Assembly (NCBI RefSeq): GCF_007992495.1
Contig: NZ_BKAJ01000145.1
Coordinates: forward strand, 1-34,702
Length of the DNA stretch: 34,702 nucleotides
Direction of reading: 5' to 3'
Origin: Reyranella soli
GTDB lineage: Bacteria; Pseudomonadota; Alphaproteobacteria; Reyranellales; Reyranellaceae
Both the position numbers and the translations under genes were made by a program. The notes beneath the pieces were generated by a model. The model was not told the origin of the DNA and searched no databases. It saw nothing but the letters and a program-made list of their open reading frames with translations. Shown here one piece after another: positions 1-7,963 of the stretch (positions within the stretch are counted from its first letter, which is position 1; each line of letters begins with the position of its first letter).

Positions 1-2
1 GA

Positions 3-30
3 GCGCGCAGGATGCGCGCGGTCCGGAAGA
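3..30. repeat. Partial copy of dispersed hairpin repeat
   Basis: These 28 bases are identical to 6633-6660, the loop and right arm of the hairpin repeat found between the MFS and hydrolase genes. The left arm does not match before base 3, so this copy is truncated or degenerate, or belongs to a variant. It sits just beyond the stop codon of the minus-strand ATPase gene, the same position as the other copy relative to its gene. The identity is seen directly; a role in transcript ends is inference. Confidence 0.8.
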
Positions 31-36
31 GCATGA

Positions 37-1677
37 TCAGGCAGCGCGGCGCTTCGGCTCGAAGTACGGCACGGCATCGAGCAGCGTGCGGGTGTATTCC
101 GCCTTGGGGTGCTGAAAAATCTCCCGGCTGGGTCCCGCCTCCACCACCTTGCCGGCCTGCAGCACCACGAGATCGTCGCACAGCATGCGCACGACGTTGA
201 GATCGTGGCTGACGAACAGCAGCCCGATCCCCTCTTCCCGCCGCAGACGGTCGAGCAGCTGCAGGATTACCGCCTGCACCGACACGTCGAGCGCCGCCGT
301 CGGCTCATCCAGGATCATCAATCGCGGTCGCGGAGCAATGGCGCGAGCGATGCCAACGCGCGCCTTCTGCCCACCCGAGAGCTGGTGAGGGAAACGTTCC
401 AGGAGGTCCATCGGCAGGCCGGCGCGGTCCGCCGCATCGCGCACCCGCGTCGTCAGCGCCGAGCCGTCGCGCAGGCCTTCCAGCCGGCGCAGCGGATGGG
501 CGATGCTGTCGAAGGCGGTGTAACGCGGATTGAGGCTGTCGTTCGGATCCTGGAACACGATCTGAATGTCACGCCGCTGCAGCGCCTTGTGGAAGTCGCG
601 CGCCGGGATGCGGGCGATCGATTCGCCGTCGAACACGATGTCGCCGTCGTCAGGGTCCAGCAACCGGCAGACCAGGCGCGACAGGGTGCTTTTGCCCGAT
701 CCCGATTCGCCCACCAGACCCAGCGCGCCGCCGGGCGGTAGGCTGAACGAGACGTCGTCGACCGCAGGCGAAGGTCCGCCGAAGGACTTCACGACATGCC
801 GCAGCTCGAGCAAGGGCGGCGTGCCGGGCTTGCGCTCGATTGGCATCGGCACGATCTTCGGCGCGTCCGGCGACAGGTCGGCCAGGGTCGATTGGCGCGT
901 CGGCGAGGCGGCCACCAGGCGCCTCGTGTAGGGATGCGTCGGCGCCTCGAATAGCCGCTCGGTCGCGCCCTGCTCGACCACCCGGCCCGCCTCCATCACG
1001 GCGATGCGGTCGCACCATCTCGCCGCCAGCCCGAGATCGTGGGTGATCAGGATCATGGCCATGCCGCGCTCGGCCTGGATGCCCGCCAGAAGCTCCATCA
1101 CGGTCTGCTGCGTCGTGACGTCGAGGCCGGTCGTCGGCTCGTCGGCAATCAGCAAGGCGGGCTCGCAGGCGATCGCCATGGCGATCATGACGCGCTGGCA
1201 CATGCCGCCCGACAGCTCGTGCGGATAGGCCGACAGCCGCGCTTCCGGATCGCGGATGCGCACCGCTTTCAGCAGCTCGAGCGCCTGCGCGCGGGCGGAG
1301 GCATTCGACAGCCGGCCGTGCGCGGCCAGCACGTCGACGATCTGCTGCTCGACGGTGCGGATCGGATTCAGTGCGGCGCGCGGGTTCTGGAAGATCATCG
1401 ACAGCGCAGAACCGCGCAGCCGGCGCAGATCGGCATGGTTGGCGTTGGTGATATCGCGCCCTTCGAAGCGGATGCTGCCGGCCGTGATGCGGCCGGCGCG
1501 GTCCAGCAGGCGCATCACGGCAAGCGACGTGACGGACTTGCCCGAGCCGCTTTCGCCCACGATGCCCAGCGTCTCGCCGCTCTTGAGGTCGATGTCGATG
1601 CCATGCAGTGCCTGCACCACGCCGTGGCGCGTGGAGAAGGCGACCTGCAGCTTCTCGACCTGCAGCAATGCCGTCAT
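37..1677 (-). CDS. Peptide-type ABC transporter, two-domain ATPase (DppD-DppF fusion)
   Basis: Cytoplasmic ATPase of 546 residues that powers the importer encoded just upstream. Two complete ABC domains are visible: Walker A motifs GESGSGKS at about 41-48 and 323-330, signatures LSGGM at 155-159 and LSGGQ at 433-437, Walker B LLIADEP near 175-181 and LMILDEP near 453-459. Each domain ends with the HPxAxYTR/HPYTRRL region of the oligopeptide ATPase family. Systems such as Dpp/Opp usually have two separate ATPase proteins; the fused form resembles GsiA and YejF. The frame stays open upstream to 2343, but the ATG at 1675-1677 overlaps the permease stop (ATGA), gives MTALLQVEKL, and is the natural start. 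Last gene of the operon. The substrate cannot be read from the ATPase. Confidence 0.93.
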   Translation of the reverse strand: MTALLQVEKLQVAFSTRHGVVQALHGIDIDLKSGETLGIVGESGSGKSVTSLAVMRLLDRAGRITAGSIRFEGRDITNANHADLRRLRGSALSMIFQNPRAALNPIRTVEQQIVDVLAAHGRLSNASARAQALELLKAVRIRDPEARLSAYPHELSGGMCQRVMIAMAIACEPALLIADEPTTGLDVTTQQTVMELLAGIQAERGMAMILITHDLGLAARWCDRIAVMEAGRVVEQGATERLFEAPTHPYTRRLVAASPTRQSTLADLSPDAPKIVPMPIERKPGTPPLLELRHVVKSFGGPSPAVDDVSFSLPPGGALGLVGESGSGKSTLSRLVCRLLDPDDGDIVFDGESIARIPARDFHKALQRRDIQIVFQDPNDSLNPRYTAFDSIAHPLRRLEGLRDGSALTTRVRDAADRAGLPMDLLERFPHQLSGGQKARVGIARAIAPRPRLMILDEPTAALDVSVQAVILQLLDRLRREEGIGLLFVSHDLNVVRMLCDDLVVLQAGKVVEAGPSREIFQHPKAEYTRTLLDAVPYFEPKRRAA

Positions 1678-2540
1678 GTGCGCATGCGCGGATCGAGGAT
1701 GTCGCGCAGTCCGTCGCCCAGCAGGTTGAAGCAGAGGACCGTCAGCATCAGCGCCAGGCCGGGGAACGCCACCAGCCACCACTTGCCGGTGGTGATGAAG
1801 CGCGCGCCCTCGGCCACCATGATCCCCCACTCCGGCGTCGGCGGCTTCACGCCCAGGCCGATGAAGGAGAGGCCCGCGGCATTGAGGATCGCCCAGCCGA
1901 GATTGAGCGAGATCTGCACCGCCATGGCCGGCAGCACGTTGGGCAGCAGCACGCGCAGCACCACCGAGAGGTGGCTGTCGCCGCAGGCGCGCGAGGCCTC
2001 GACCCAGCCGGCGTTGCGCCGCACGTTCACCTCGGCGCGGGCGAAGCGGATGTAGAACGGCAGATTGATGATGGCCGTGGCGACGATGATGTTCTCGACG
2101 CGGTTGCCCAGGGCGGCGACCAGCGCCATCGCCAGCACGAACAGTGGAAAGGCCATCAGGACGTCGACGAAGCGGCCGATCCAGCGATCGAGACCGCCGC
2201 CGACATAGCCGCAGAAGCCGCCGATGACCGCGCCGACGGCGAAGGACAGGCCGACCGCCGAGAAGGCGATCATGAGGTCGAGCCGGGTCGCGGCCAGGAT
2301 GCGACTCAGGATGTCGCGGCCGAGCTGGTCGGTGCCCGCCCAATGCGCGGCCGACGGCGGCTGCAGGGCCTTGGGCACGTTCGACGCCACCGGATCGTAG
2401 GGCACCAGCACGGGTGCGAAGAGCGCCACGAACAGCAGCAGCAGCGCGCCCAGCGATGCCACCGCGGTGACGGGATTGGAGCGCAGGACATAGGCGGCAT
2501 GGCGCCCGATGCCCGATCGGCCGATGACCGCGTCGCTCAT
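1674..2540 (-). CDS. Peptide-type ABC transporter permease (DppC-like)
   Basis: Inner-membrane permease of 288 residues, the usual length for the DppC/OppC family. A short cytoplasmic N-terminus leads into a first hydrophobic segment (about 24-46), then a periplasmic stretch containing the typical HWAGTDQLGRDILSR motif, and the binding-protein-dependent permease domain with the EAA-type loop EASRACGDSHLSVVLR. The ATG at 2538-2540 overlaps the stop of the preceding permease (ATGA), and its own stop overlaps the ATPase start, so translational coupling along the operon is likely. The frame remains open upstream to 2972 but that part lies opposite the preceding permease gene and is not needed. 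It should pair with the DppB-like protein at 2537-3562. Confidence 0.93.
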   Translation of the reverse strand: MSDAVIGRSGIGRHAAYVLRSNPVTAVASLGALLLLFVALFAPVLVPYDPVASNVPKALQPPSAAHWAGTDQLGRDILSRILAATRLDLMIAFSAVGLSFAVGAVIGGFCGYVGGGLDRWIGRFVDVLMAFPLFVLAMALVAALGNRVENIIVATAIINLPFYIRFARAEVNVRRNAGWVEASRACGDSHLSVVLRVLLPNVLPAMAVQISLNLGWAILNAAGLSFIGLGVKPPTPEWGIMVAEGARFITTGKWWLVAFPGLALMLTVLCFNLLGDGLRDILDPRMRT

Positions 2541-3562
2541 GCCACGGAGACCCGGGGATCGGCGATGCCGTACAGCACGTCGATCGTCACGTTCACCAGG
2601 ACGAAGATCGACGCCATCAGGAGCACGAAGGCCTGGACCGGCGCGTAGTCCGACGCGAGCAGCGCATCGAGCGCATAGGAGGCGACGCCCGGCCAGGAGA
2701 AGACCTTCTCGACCAGGACATTGGCGCCCAGCATGGTCGAGAACACGATGCCGGTGATGGTGATCACCGGCAGGAGCGCGTTGCGCAGCGCATAGGCCAC
2801 GATGATACGCAGCCGCGACAGGCCCATCGCATGCGCCGTGCGGATGAAGTCGCTGCCCAGCACGGCCAGCATCGAGGCGCGTGTCATGCGGGCGAGCGGC
2901 GCCAACACGAACAGCGCCATGGTGAAGGCCGGCAGCATGAGCTGGCGGAAGGCGGCCCACCAGCCGTCCCAATCGCCGGTCACGGCGAAGTCGATCAGGT
3001 AGAAGCCGGTGATGTCGGGCGGCGGCGAGGCGAAGATGTCGATGCGCGCCGTCGGATCGGGCGCCCAGCCCAGCAGATAGTAGAAGGCGTAGATCAGCAG
3101 CAGCCCCGACACGAAGGTCGGCACGCAGACCCCCAAGGTGCAGAGCAGCCGGACTGCGTGGTCGATCACCGAGCCCTGGCGCAGGGCGGCAAAGACCCCG
3201 AGCGGCAGGGAAAAGACGAGCGCGATCAGCAGCGCCACGCAGGTGAGCTCGAGCGACGCCGGCAGCCGGCGCTTGATGTCGAGCACGACCGGCTGACCTG
3301 TCGTCATCGACCGGCCGAAATTGCCCTGCGCGATCTCGCCCAGATAGCGCACGAGCTGCACGGGGATCGGCTTGTCGAGCCCCATGGTGCGGCGCAACTC
3401 CTCGATCTCCGCCTGGCCGGCGCTGGGGCCGGAGGCGAAGAAGGTCGCGGGATCGCCCGGCAATACGCGCATCAGGATGAAGGTGACGACCACTACGCCG
3501 AGCAGCGCGGGGATCGACGCCAGCAGCCTGCGGCCGACGCGACGGGCGATACCGGCCAGCAA
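2537..3562 (-). CDS. Peptide-type ABC transporter permease (DppB-like)
   Basis: Inner-membrane permease of 341 residues. It starts with the family's first transmembrane helix (RLLASIPALLGVVVVTFIL, about 11-29), followed by RVLPGDPATF, the usual DppB signature, then five further hydrophobic segments and the EAA-type loop around TAHAMGLSRLRIIVAYALRNALLP. The start is a TTG at 3560-3562, one base after the binding-protein stop; no in-frame ATG nearby would keep the first helix, so TTG is preferred, although its ribosome binding site is weak and coupling to the upstream gene is probable. The stop overlaps the next permease start. Substrate is inferred only as peptide or other family-5 ligand. Confidence 0.9.
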   Translation of the reverse strand: MLAGIARRVGRRLLASIPALLGVVVVTFILMRVLPGDPATFFASGPSAGQAEIEELRRTMGLDKPIPVQLVRYLGEIAQGNFGRSMTTGQPVVLDIKRRLPASLELTCVALLIALVFSLPLGVFAALRQGSVIDHAVRLLCTLGVCVPTFVSGLLLIYAFYYLLGWAPDPTARIDIFASPPPDITGFYLIDFAVTGDWDGWWAAFRQLMLPAFTMALFVLAPLARMTRASMLAVLGSDFIRTAHAMGLSRLRIIVAYALRNALLPVITITGIVFSTMLGANVLVEKVFSWPGVASYALDALLASDYAPVQAFVLLMASIFVLVNVTIDVLYGIADPRVSVA

Positions 3563-3563
3563 G

Positions 3564-5171
3564 CTACACCCGCTTCAGGTCGCGGAAGTCAGCCTGGCGG
3601 TAGAACTGATAGGTGTAGCCGTCGACCGACTTCGCCATGGCGGCGTCGTGGTTGGGCTGCCAGAGCATGATGAGCGGCGTCTCTGCATTGAAGATCTCGA
3701 TCATCTTCAGGCAATCGTCGTCGTACTTGGCCTTGTCGGTCTGATAGCGCGCGTCGAGCGTCAGCTCTTCCATCTTGGTGCTCTTGAACGAGGAGAAGTT
3801 CCAGCGCTGCTCGCGCGTGAAGTAGAGATAGAAGAAGTAGTAGGTGTAGGGCAACCAGGCGGTCGCGCCGTCCATGAAGAACGGCATCTTGCGCTCCGAC
3901 GCGAGCGTGTTGAACTCGGCGTCCGGCTTCTTCTGGATCTCGACCTGGATGCCGACCTTGCCCAGCGATTCCTTGAGCAGCGCCGCCACCGGCTCGGCCG
4001 TCGCCGCCGCGCCGACATTGAAGGCGAAGGTGGTCGAGAAACCGTTGGGGAAACCGGCCTCGGCCAGCAGCTTCTTGGCCAGCGCCGGATCGGCCTTGTT
4101 GGGGATCGGCTGCGGGAAGCTCGCGTCGGGCGGCGTCGTCGTCCAGGTCCCGTCATAGAGCTTGCGGCCGCGCTCGAAGATCGCCGCCTTGAACATGTCG
4201 TCGTAGGACAGCGCCGCGGCCACGGCCTTGCGCACCTTGGGATTGTCGAACGGCGCCGCCTGCGTGTTCATCGAGACGTGGGTGAAGCCGTTGGTCTGCG
4301 GCATCGAGACCAGCTTGGCCTTGGCCGACTTCTCGATAGTCGGCAGGTCGGCAGCGGCGAGGTCGATCGAGAGATCGGCATCGCCGCGCTCGACCAGGTT
4401 GGCGCGCGTGGCGGGCTCGGGCACGGTCTGGATGATGATGCGGCGGAAGAACGGCAGCGTGCCGCCCGGCGCACCGGCCCATTTGTCGTTACGGCGCAGA
4501 ACGGTGCTCTCGCCGGCCTTGTGGCTCTCGACGATGTAGGCGCCGCTCGCCGCGGTGTTGGTCTTCATCCATTCCTGCGCCCACGGATCCTCGCCCGTGG
4601 CGTTCTGCTTGGCGAGCTTGCTGTTGACCATGATGGCGTAGCAGACGCAGAGATTGGCCAGCGCCAGCCGGTCGGGCTTCTCCAGGGTCACAGTCAGCGT
4701 CTTCGGGTCGACGATCTTGAACTGGTCGACGCTGGTCAGGGAGCCGGTGGTGAACTGCGGCGCCGCCAGCGACTTGGCCGAGACGGCGCGATCGAGCGAC
4801 CACTTCACATCCTCGGCTGTCACCGGCGAGCCATCCTGCCAGGTGGCATCGTCGCGCAAGGTGATGGTGATCACCTTGTTGTCAGGGCTGATGCTGTAGG
4901 ACTTCGCCAGCTCACCCTCGATCTTGTCGGGATCGAACACCCAGTAGTCGGCGACCTTCTTGCGGCCGAACCTGAAGAGCCGGTCATAGACATTCATGCT
5001 GAGGCCGAACGATTCGCGCGTGGCGCCGAACATCGTCGTATCGAGCGTGTTGATCGTGGCGCCGGTCACGTAGCGCAAGGTCTCCGCCCGGCTCTGCGCC
5101 ATCGCCGGCATTCCCCCGCCCGCCAACAGTGCGGCGCCCGCAGCGCTCTGCAGAAGAACTCGACGTTTCAT
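3564..5171 (-). CDS. Family-5 periplasmic substrate-binding protein
   Basis: Periplasmic binding protein of 535 residues (SBP_bac_5, DppA/OppA type), first gene of the four-gene importer operon. The N-terminus MKRRVLLQSAAGAALLAGG...AMAQS is a signal peptide; the RRVLL pattern suggests possible Tat export. Family features include LAKSYSISPDN, a TWQDGSPVTAEDVKWSLDR block near residue 100 (the usual WHDGxPxTAxDV motif) and KKLLAEAGFPNG. The frame is open back to 5348, but ATG 5169-5171 places the signal peptide at the very N-terminus and has a GAGGGTGG ribosome binding site, so it is chosen. Ligands in this family range from peptides to sugars, nickel complexes and opines, so specificity is unknown. 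Confidence 0.92.
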   Translation of the reverse strand: MKRRVLLQSAAGAALLAGGGMPAMAQSRAETLRYVTGATINTLDTTMFGATRESFGLSMNVYDRLFRFGRKKVADYWVFDPDKIEGELAKSYSISPDNKVITITLRDDATWQDGSPVTAEDVKWSLDRAVSAKSLAAPQFTTGSLTSVDQFKIVDPKTLTVTLEKPDRLALANLCVCYAIMVNSKLAKQNATGEDPWAQEWMKTNTAASGAYIVESHKAGESTVLRRNDKWAGAPGGTLPFFRRIIIQTVPEPATRANLVERGDADLSIDLAAADLPTIEKSAKAKLVSMPQTNGFTHVSMNTQAAPFDNPKVRKAVAAALSYDDMFKAAIFERGRKLYDGTWTTTPPDASFPQPIPNKADPALAKKLLAEAGFPNGFSTTFAFNVGAAATAEPVAALLKESLGKVGIQVEIQKKPDAEFNTLASERKMPFFMDGATAWLPYTYYFFYLYFTREQRWNFSSFKSTKMEELTLDARYQTDKAKYDDDCLKMIEIFNAETPLIMLWQPNHDAAMAKSVDGYTYQFYRQADFRDLKRV

Positions 5172-5301
5172 GTGACCACCCTCAGATCGGTTGAATGGAG
5201 TGGCGTTTCCTGATCCCCGAACAGACGACGCAAATCCCATGCCACGGGTTGACGTTGGCAAGAGTCCGGCCAAAAAGGCTCTTGGGGAAAGAGAAGAGAC
5301 C

Positions 5302-6615
5302 ATGCGTATTACCGCCGCCGACAAGAGTCTGGGCACAGGTCCGGACAAGGCCGAGCATTGGCCGGTGCCACGACGTCAGGCGTGGTTCGCCTTCGTCATG
5401 GCGTTTCTCCTCATGATGTTCGACTACATGGACCGCCAGGTCGTGGTGTCGATGTTCCCCGCGCTCAAGGCCGAGTGGGGCCTGAGCGACAAGGAGCTGG
5501 GCGCACTGACCGCGGCGGTGTCGATCACCGTTGCCGTCTTCGCCTTTCCCATCGCCCTGCTGGCCGATCGCTGGAGCCGGGTCAAAAGCATCGTCGTCAT
5601 GGCGACGATATGGAGTCTCGCCACCATCGCCTGCGGCCTCTCGCGCAGCTACGGCCAGCTGCTCGCGTCACGGGCGGTCATCGGTCTCGGCGAGGCGGGC
5701 TATGGCGCGGCGGGAGGTGCGCTGCTCACCAGCATGTTCCCGGCGGCACGGCGCGCCACGGTGGTCGGCGGCTTCCTGGCGGCCGCCGTGGTCGGTTCGG
5801 TGCTGGGCGTGGCACTGGGCGGCTTCATCACCGCGCGCTGGGGCTGGCAGGCGGCGTTCGGCCTGGTTGGAGTCCCGGGATTGGTGCTTGCCCTCCTGTT
5901 CCTGCTGGTGCGCGACTATCGCACGGTGCCGCTGACCGATCCCGAGGCGCGGCGGCTCGGCGTACGCGGTGTGCTGCGCGGCCTGCTCGGTCCGCGCACG
6001 GCCCTGATCTGCTATGCCGGCGGTGCGCTACAGCTTCTGACCGTCTCGACGGTCTATGTCTGGCTGCCGAGCTATCTCAACCGCTTTCACGGCCTGCCGA
6101 CCGACAGAGCGGGTTTGATGACGGCACTGGTGCTCGTGCTCGGCAGCGTCGGCATCGTGCTGTGGGGCTACGTCGCCGACCGCGTGGGCGATACCAATCC
6201 GCAACGCAAGCTGATGGTGCCGTCCGCCTGCCTGGTCGTCGCATCATTGCTGCTGTCGACGGGCTTCGGGCTGATGCAGCCCAGCAGCCTGCAGTTCGTC
6301 GTGATCGCGGCCGGCGGCTTCATGATGACGGCAGCCTCCGGCACCGTTCCCGCCGCCGCCATCGACGTCATCCATCCCGGCCTGCGCGCCACCGCCGGCG
6401 CCATGGTCGCCGTGGTGCAGAATCTGTTCGGGCTGGCCGCGGGGCCGCTGATCACCGGCGTGCTGTCCGATGCTTTCGGCCTGGTGACGGCCCTGTCGGT
6501 GATGTCGTTCTTCTGCCTCGCCTCGGCTGCCGTGCTGATGCTGGGCACGCGCGTCTATCCCGCCGAGCTCAATGCCGCACGGACCTTGGCGGCGATGACG
6601 ATGCGGTCGGATTAG
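5302..6615 (+). CDS. MFS transporter
   Basis: Inner-membrane secondary transporter of 437 residues with about 12 hydrophobic segments. The first helix carries FDYMDRQVV, typical of the ACS/hexuronate and Spinster-like groups, and the loop after helix 2 contains LADRWSRVK, the MFS motif A region; GYVADRVGD is the matching motif in the second half. The frame is open from 5191, but ATG 5302 is preceded by GAGAAGAG and places a short cytoplasmic tail before helix 1, so I take it as the start. It diverges from the binding-protein gene at 5171, leaving about 130 bp for both promoters. Likely substrate is an organic anion by family resemblance, but the sequence does not decide. Confidence 0.85.
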   Translation: MRITAADKSLGTGPDKAEHWPVPRRQAWFAFVMAFLLMMFDYMDRQVVVSMFPALKAEWGLSDKELGALTAAVSITVAVFAFPIALLADRWSRVKSIVVMATIWSLATIACGLSRSYGQLLASRAVIGLGEAGYGAAGGALLTSMFPAARRATVVGGFLAAAVVGSVLGVALGGFITARWGWQAAFGLVGVPGLVLALLFLLVRDYRTVPLTDPEARRLGVRGVLRGLLGPRTALICYAGGALQLLTVSTVYVWLPSYLNRFHGLPTDRAGLMTALVLVLGSVGIVLWGYVADRVGDTNPQRKLMVPSACLVVASLLLSTGFGLMQPSSLQFVVIAAGGFMMTAASGTVPAAAIDVIHPGLRATAGAMVAVVQNLFGLAAGPLITGVLSDAFGLVTALSVMSFFCLASAAVLMLGTRVYPAELNAARTLAAMTMRSD

Positions 6616-6621
6616 TCACGC

Positions 6622-6660
6622 TCTTCCGGACCGCGCGCAGGATGCGCGCGGTCCGGAAGA
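6622..6660. repeat. Perfect hairpin repeat (17-bp stem, 5-nt loop)
   Basis: The left arm TCTTCCGGACCGCGCGC (6622-6638) is the exact reverse complement of the right arm (6644-6660), with loop AGGAT. It fills the gap between two convergent genes and touches the hydrolase stop codon at 6661. A 28-base part recurs at 3-30. There is no T-run on either side, so it is not a standard intrinsic terminator; a REP-like element that ends or protects both transcripts is a reasonable inference. Confidence 0.9.
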
Positions 6661-7902
6661 CTAACGATTGGCCCGCGCCACTGCCGCATTCAGCAACAAA
6701 TTCGCGCCAGGCACCGACCGCACAAGCTCGATCGCCTCATTGACGTTGTGGCTGATACCCTCGAAGCAGGGCGTGAAGATCATCGCTGTCGGCGCCATGG
6801 TCGCCACGGCATAGGCATCGTGGCCAGCCTGGCTACGCATCTCGCGGTACGGCAGGCCGAGCTCCTTGGCCGTCGATCTCAGGAGATCGATGCACTCCGG
6901 CGCGAACAGCTCGCTGCCCCAGCGCCAGCCCTCCTCGACGTCGATCTCGACATTCGCCTTCTTCGCCGAAGCCGCGATCGCCGCATCGACCTCCTTGCGC
7001 ATCGCGACGAACCGCGCCGCATCGATGTGACGAAAATCGATGGTGAGCTTGACCTGCTCGGCATAGGTGCCGGGCAGGTTGGGGAAACTCTCGATCCGCG
7101 TCGTCGTCGTGCGGCCCTCGTCGGCGGCAAAGGCCAGGCCAATATCGTTGACGGCGGCGATGACATAGCCGGCGCCGACCAGGGCGTTGCGCCGCATCGC
7201 CATGGGCGTGCCGCCGGCATGGCCGGTATCGCCCTTGATGGTGAGCCGCAGCGCCTGGGTCTTGTAGCCGCCGACCACGATGCCGATGTCGCATTTCTCG
7301 CGATCCAGCACGGGCGCCTGCTCGATATGCAGCTCCAGATAGGCGTCGAACGTGCGATCGCCCAACGGCGCAGGCCCGGCATAGCCGATGTCGTCCAACG
7401 CCTTGGCGACCGTGACGCCATCTTCGTCGGTGGTCGCCAGCACGCTCTCCAGCGGCAGCACCTTGGCGAAGGCCATCGAGCCCATCATCGGCGGGCTGAA
7501 GCGCGCGCCCTCTTCGTTGGTCCAGCAGATGACCTCGATGCCGCGCTTGGTTGAAAGCCCGCGATCGTTCAGCGTGCGCACCACTTCCAGTCCGCACAGC
7601 ACGCCCAAGATGCCATCGTAGCGGCCGCCGCAGATCTGGGTGTCGAGGTGGCTGCCGATCGCGACCGGCGGAAGGCTGGGATCGCTGCCGGCGCGGCGCG
7701 CGAAGATGTTGCCCAGCCGGTCGATCTCGATGCTGCAGCCCGCCGTCTTCGCCCAGTCGACGAACAGATCGCGCATCTGCTTGTCCTCGGCCGACAAGGC
7801 CAGCCGGCGCAGCCCGACGTCGCGGAAGCGCCCGATCTCCGCCGACCGTTCCAGGCTCTCCCACAATCTCTCGGCATTGATCTCCAGGACATTCGTGGCC
7901 AC
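6661..7902 (-). CDS. M20-family Zn hydrolase, probable N-carbamoyl-L-amino acid hydrolase / allantoate amidohydrolase type
   Basis: Cytoplasmic metallo-hydrolase of 413 residues, the normal family length. Metal-ligand motifs are visible in order: GSHLDT (H85), GGRYDG (D96), WTNEEGARF (E130/E131), LHIEQ (H192) and GISHNVNEA (H385); the GDTGHAGGTPM stretch belongs to the dimerisation/lid region. The GSHLDTQ and HIEQ motifs place it in the HyuC/AmaB/AllC group, which hydrolyses N-carbamoyl amino acids, beta-ureidopropionate or allantoate; which of these is not decidable here. The start is GTG at 7900-7902, preceded by AAGGAG at a six-base distance. It diverges from the GMC oxidoreductase gene 61 bp away, suggesting possible shared control, and a hairpin abuts its stop codon. 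Confidence 0.9.
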   Translation of the reverse strand: MATNVLEINAERLWESLERSAEIGRFRDVGLRRLALSAEDKQMRDLFVDWAKTAGCSIEIDRLGNIFARRAGSDPSLPPVAIGSHLDTQICGGRYDGILGVLCGLEVVRTLNDRGLSTKRGIEVICWTNEEGARFSPPMMGSMAFAKVLPLESVLATTDEDGVTVAKALDDIGYAGPAPLGDRTFDAYLELHIEQAPVLDREKCDIGIVVGGYKTQALRLTIKGDTGHAGGTPMAMRRNALVGAGYVIAAVNDIGLAFAADEGRTTTTRIESFPNLPGTYAEQVKLTIDFRHIDAARFVAMRKEVDAAIAASAKKANVEIDVEEGWRWGSELFAPECIDLLRSTAKELGLPYREMRSQAGHDAYAVATMAPTAMIFTPCFEGISHNVNEAIELVRSVPGANLLLNAAVARANR

Positions 7903-7963
7903 GGCAGGCTCCTTGCTTGGGGGCGTTGGCTTCCAACAAGAAGCGTGCCAGTGAAGACGGGCA

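Noticed and set aside
37..2343. Possible fusion of part of the DppC permease to the two-domain ATPase in one frame
   Set aside because: The upstream 222 codons are an out-of-frame reading of the permease gene (Arg/His-rich, not hydrophobic); the ATG at 1677 overlaps the permease stop in normal operon style.
3372..5213. Open frame of about 613 codons on the plus strand opposite the first binding-protein gene
   Set aside because: The opposite strand encodes a clear family-5 binding protein with signal peptide; this frame has no domain.
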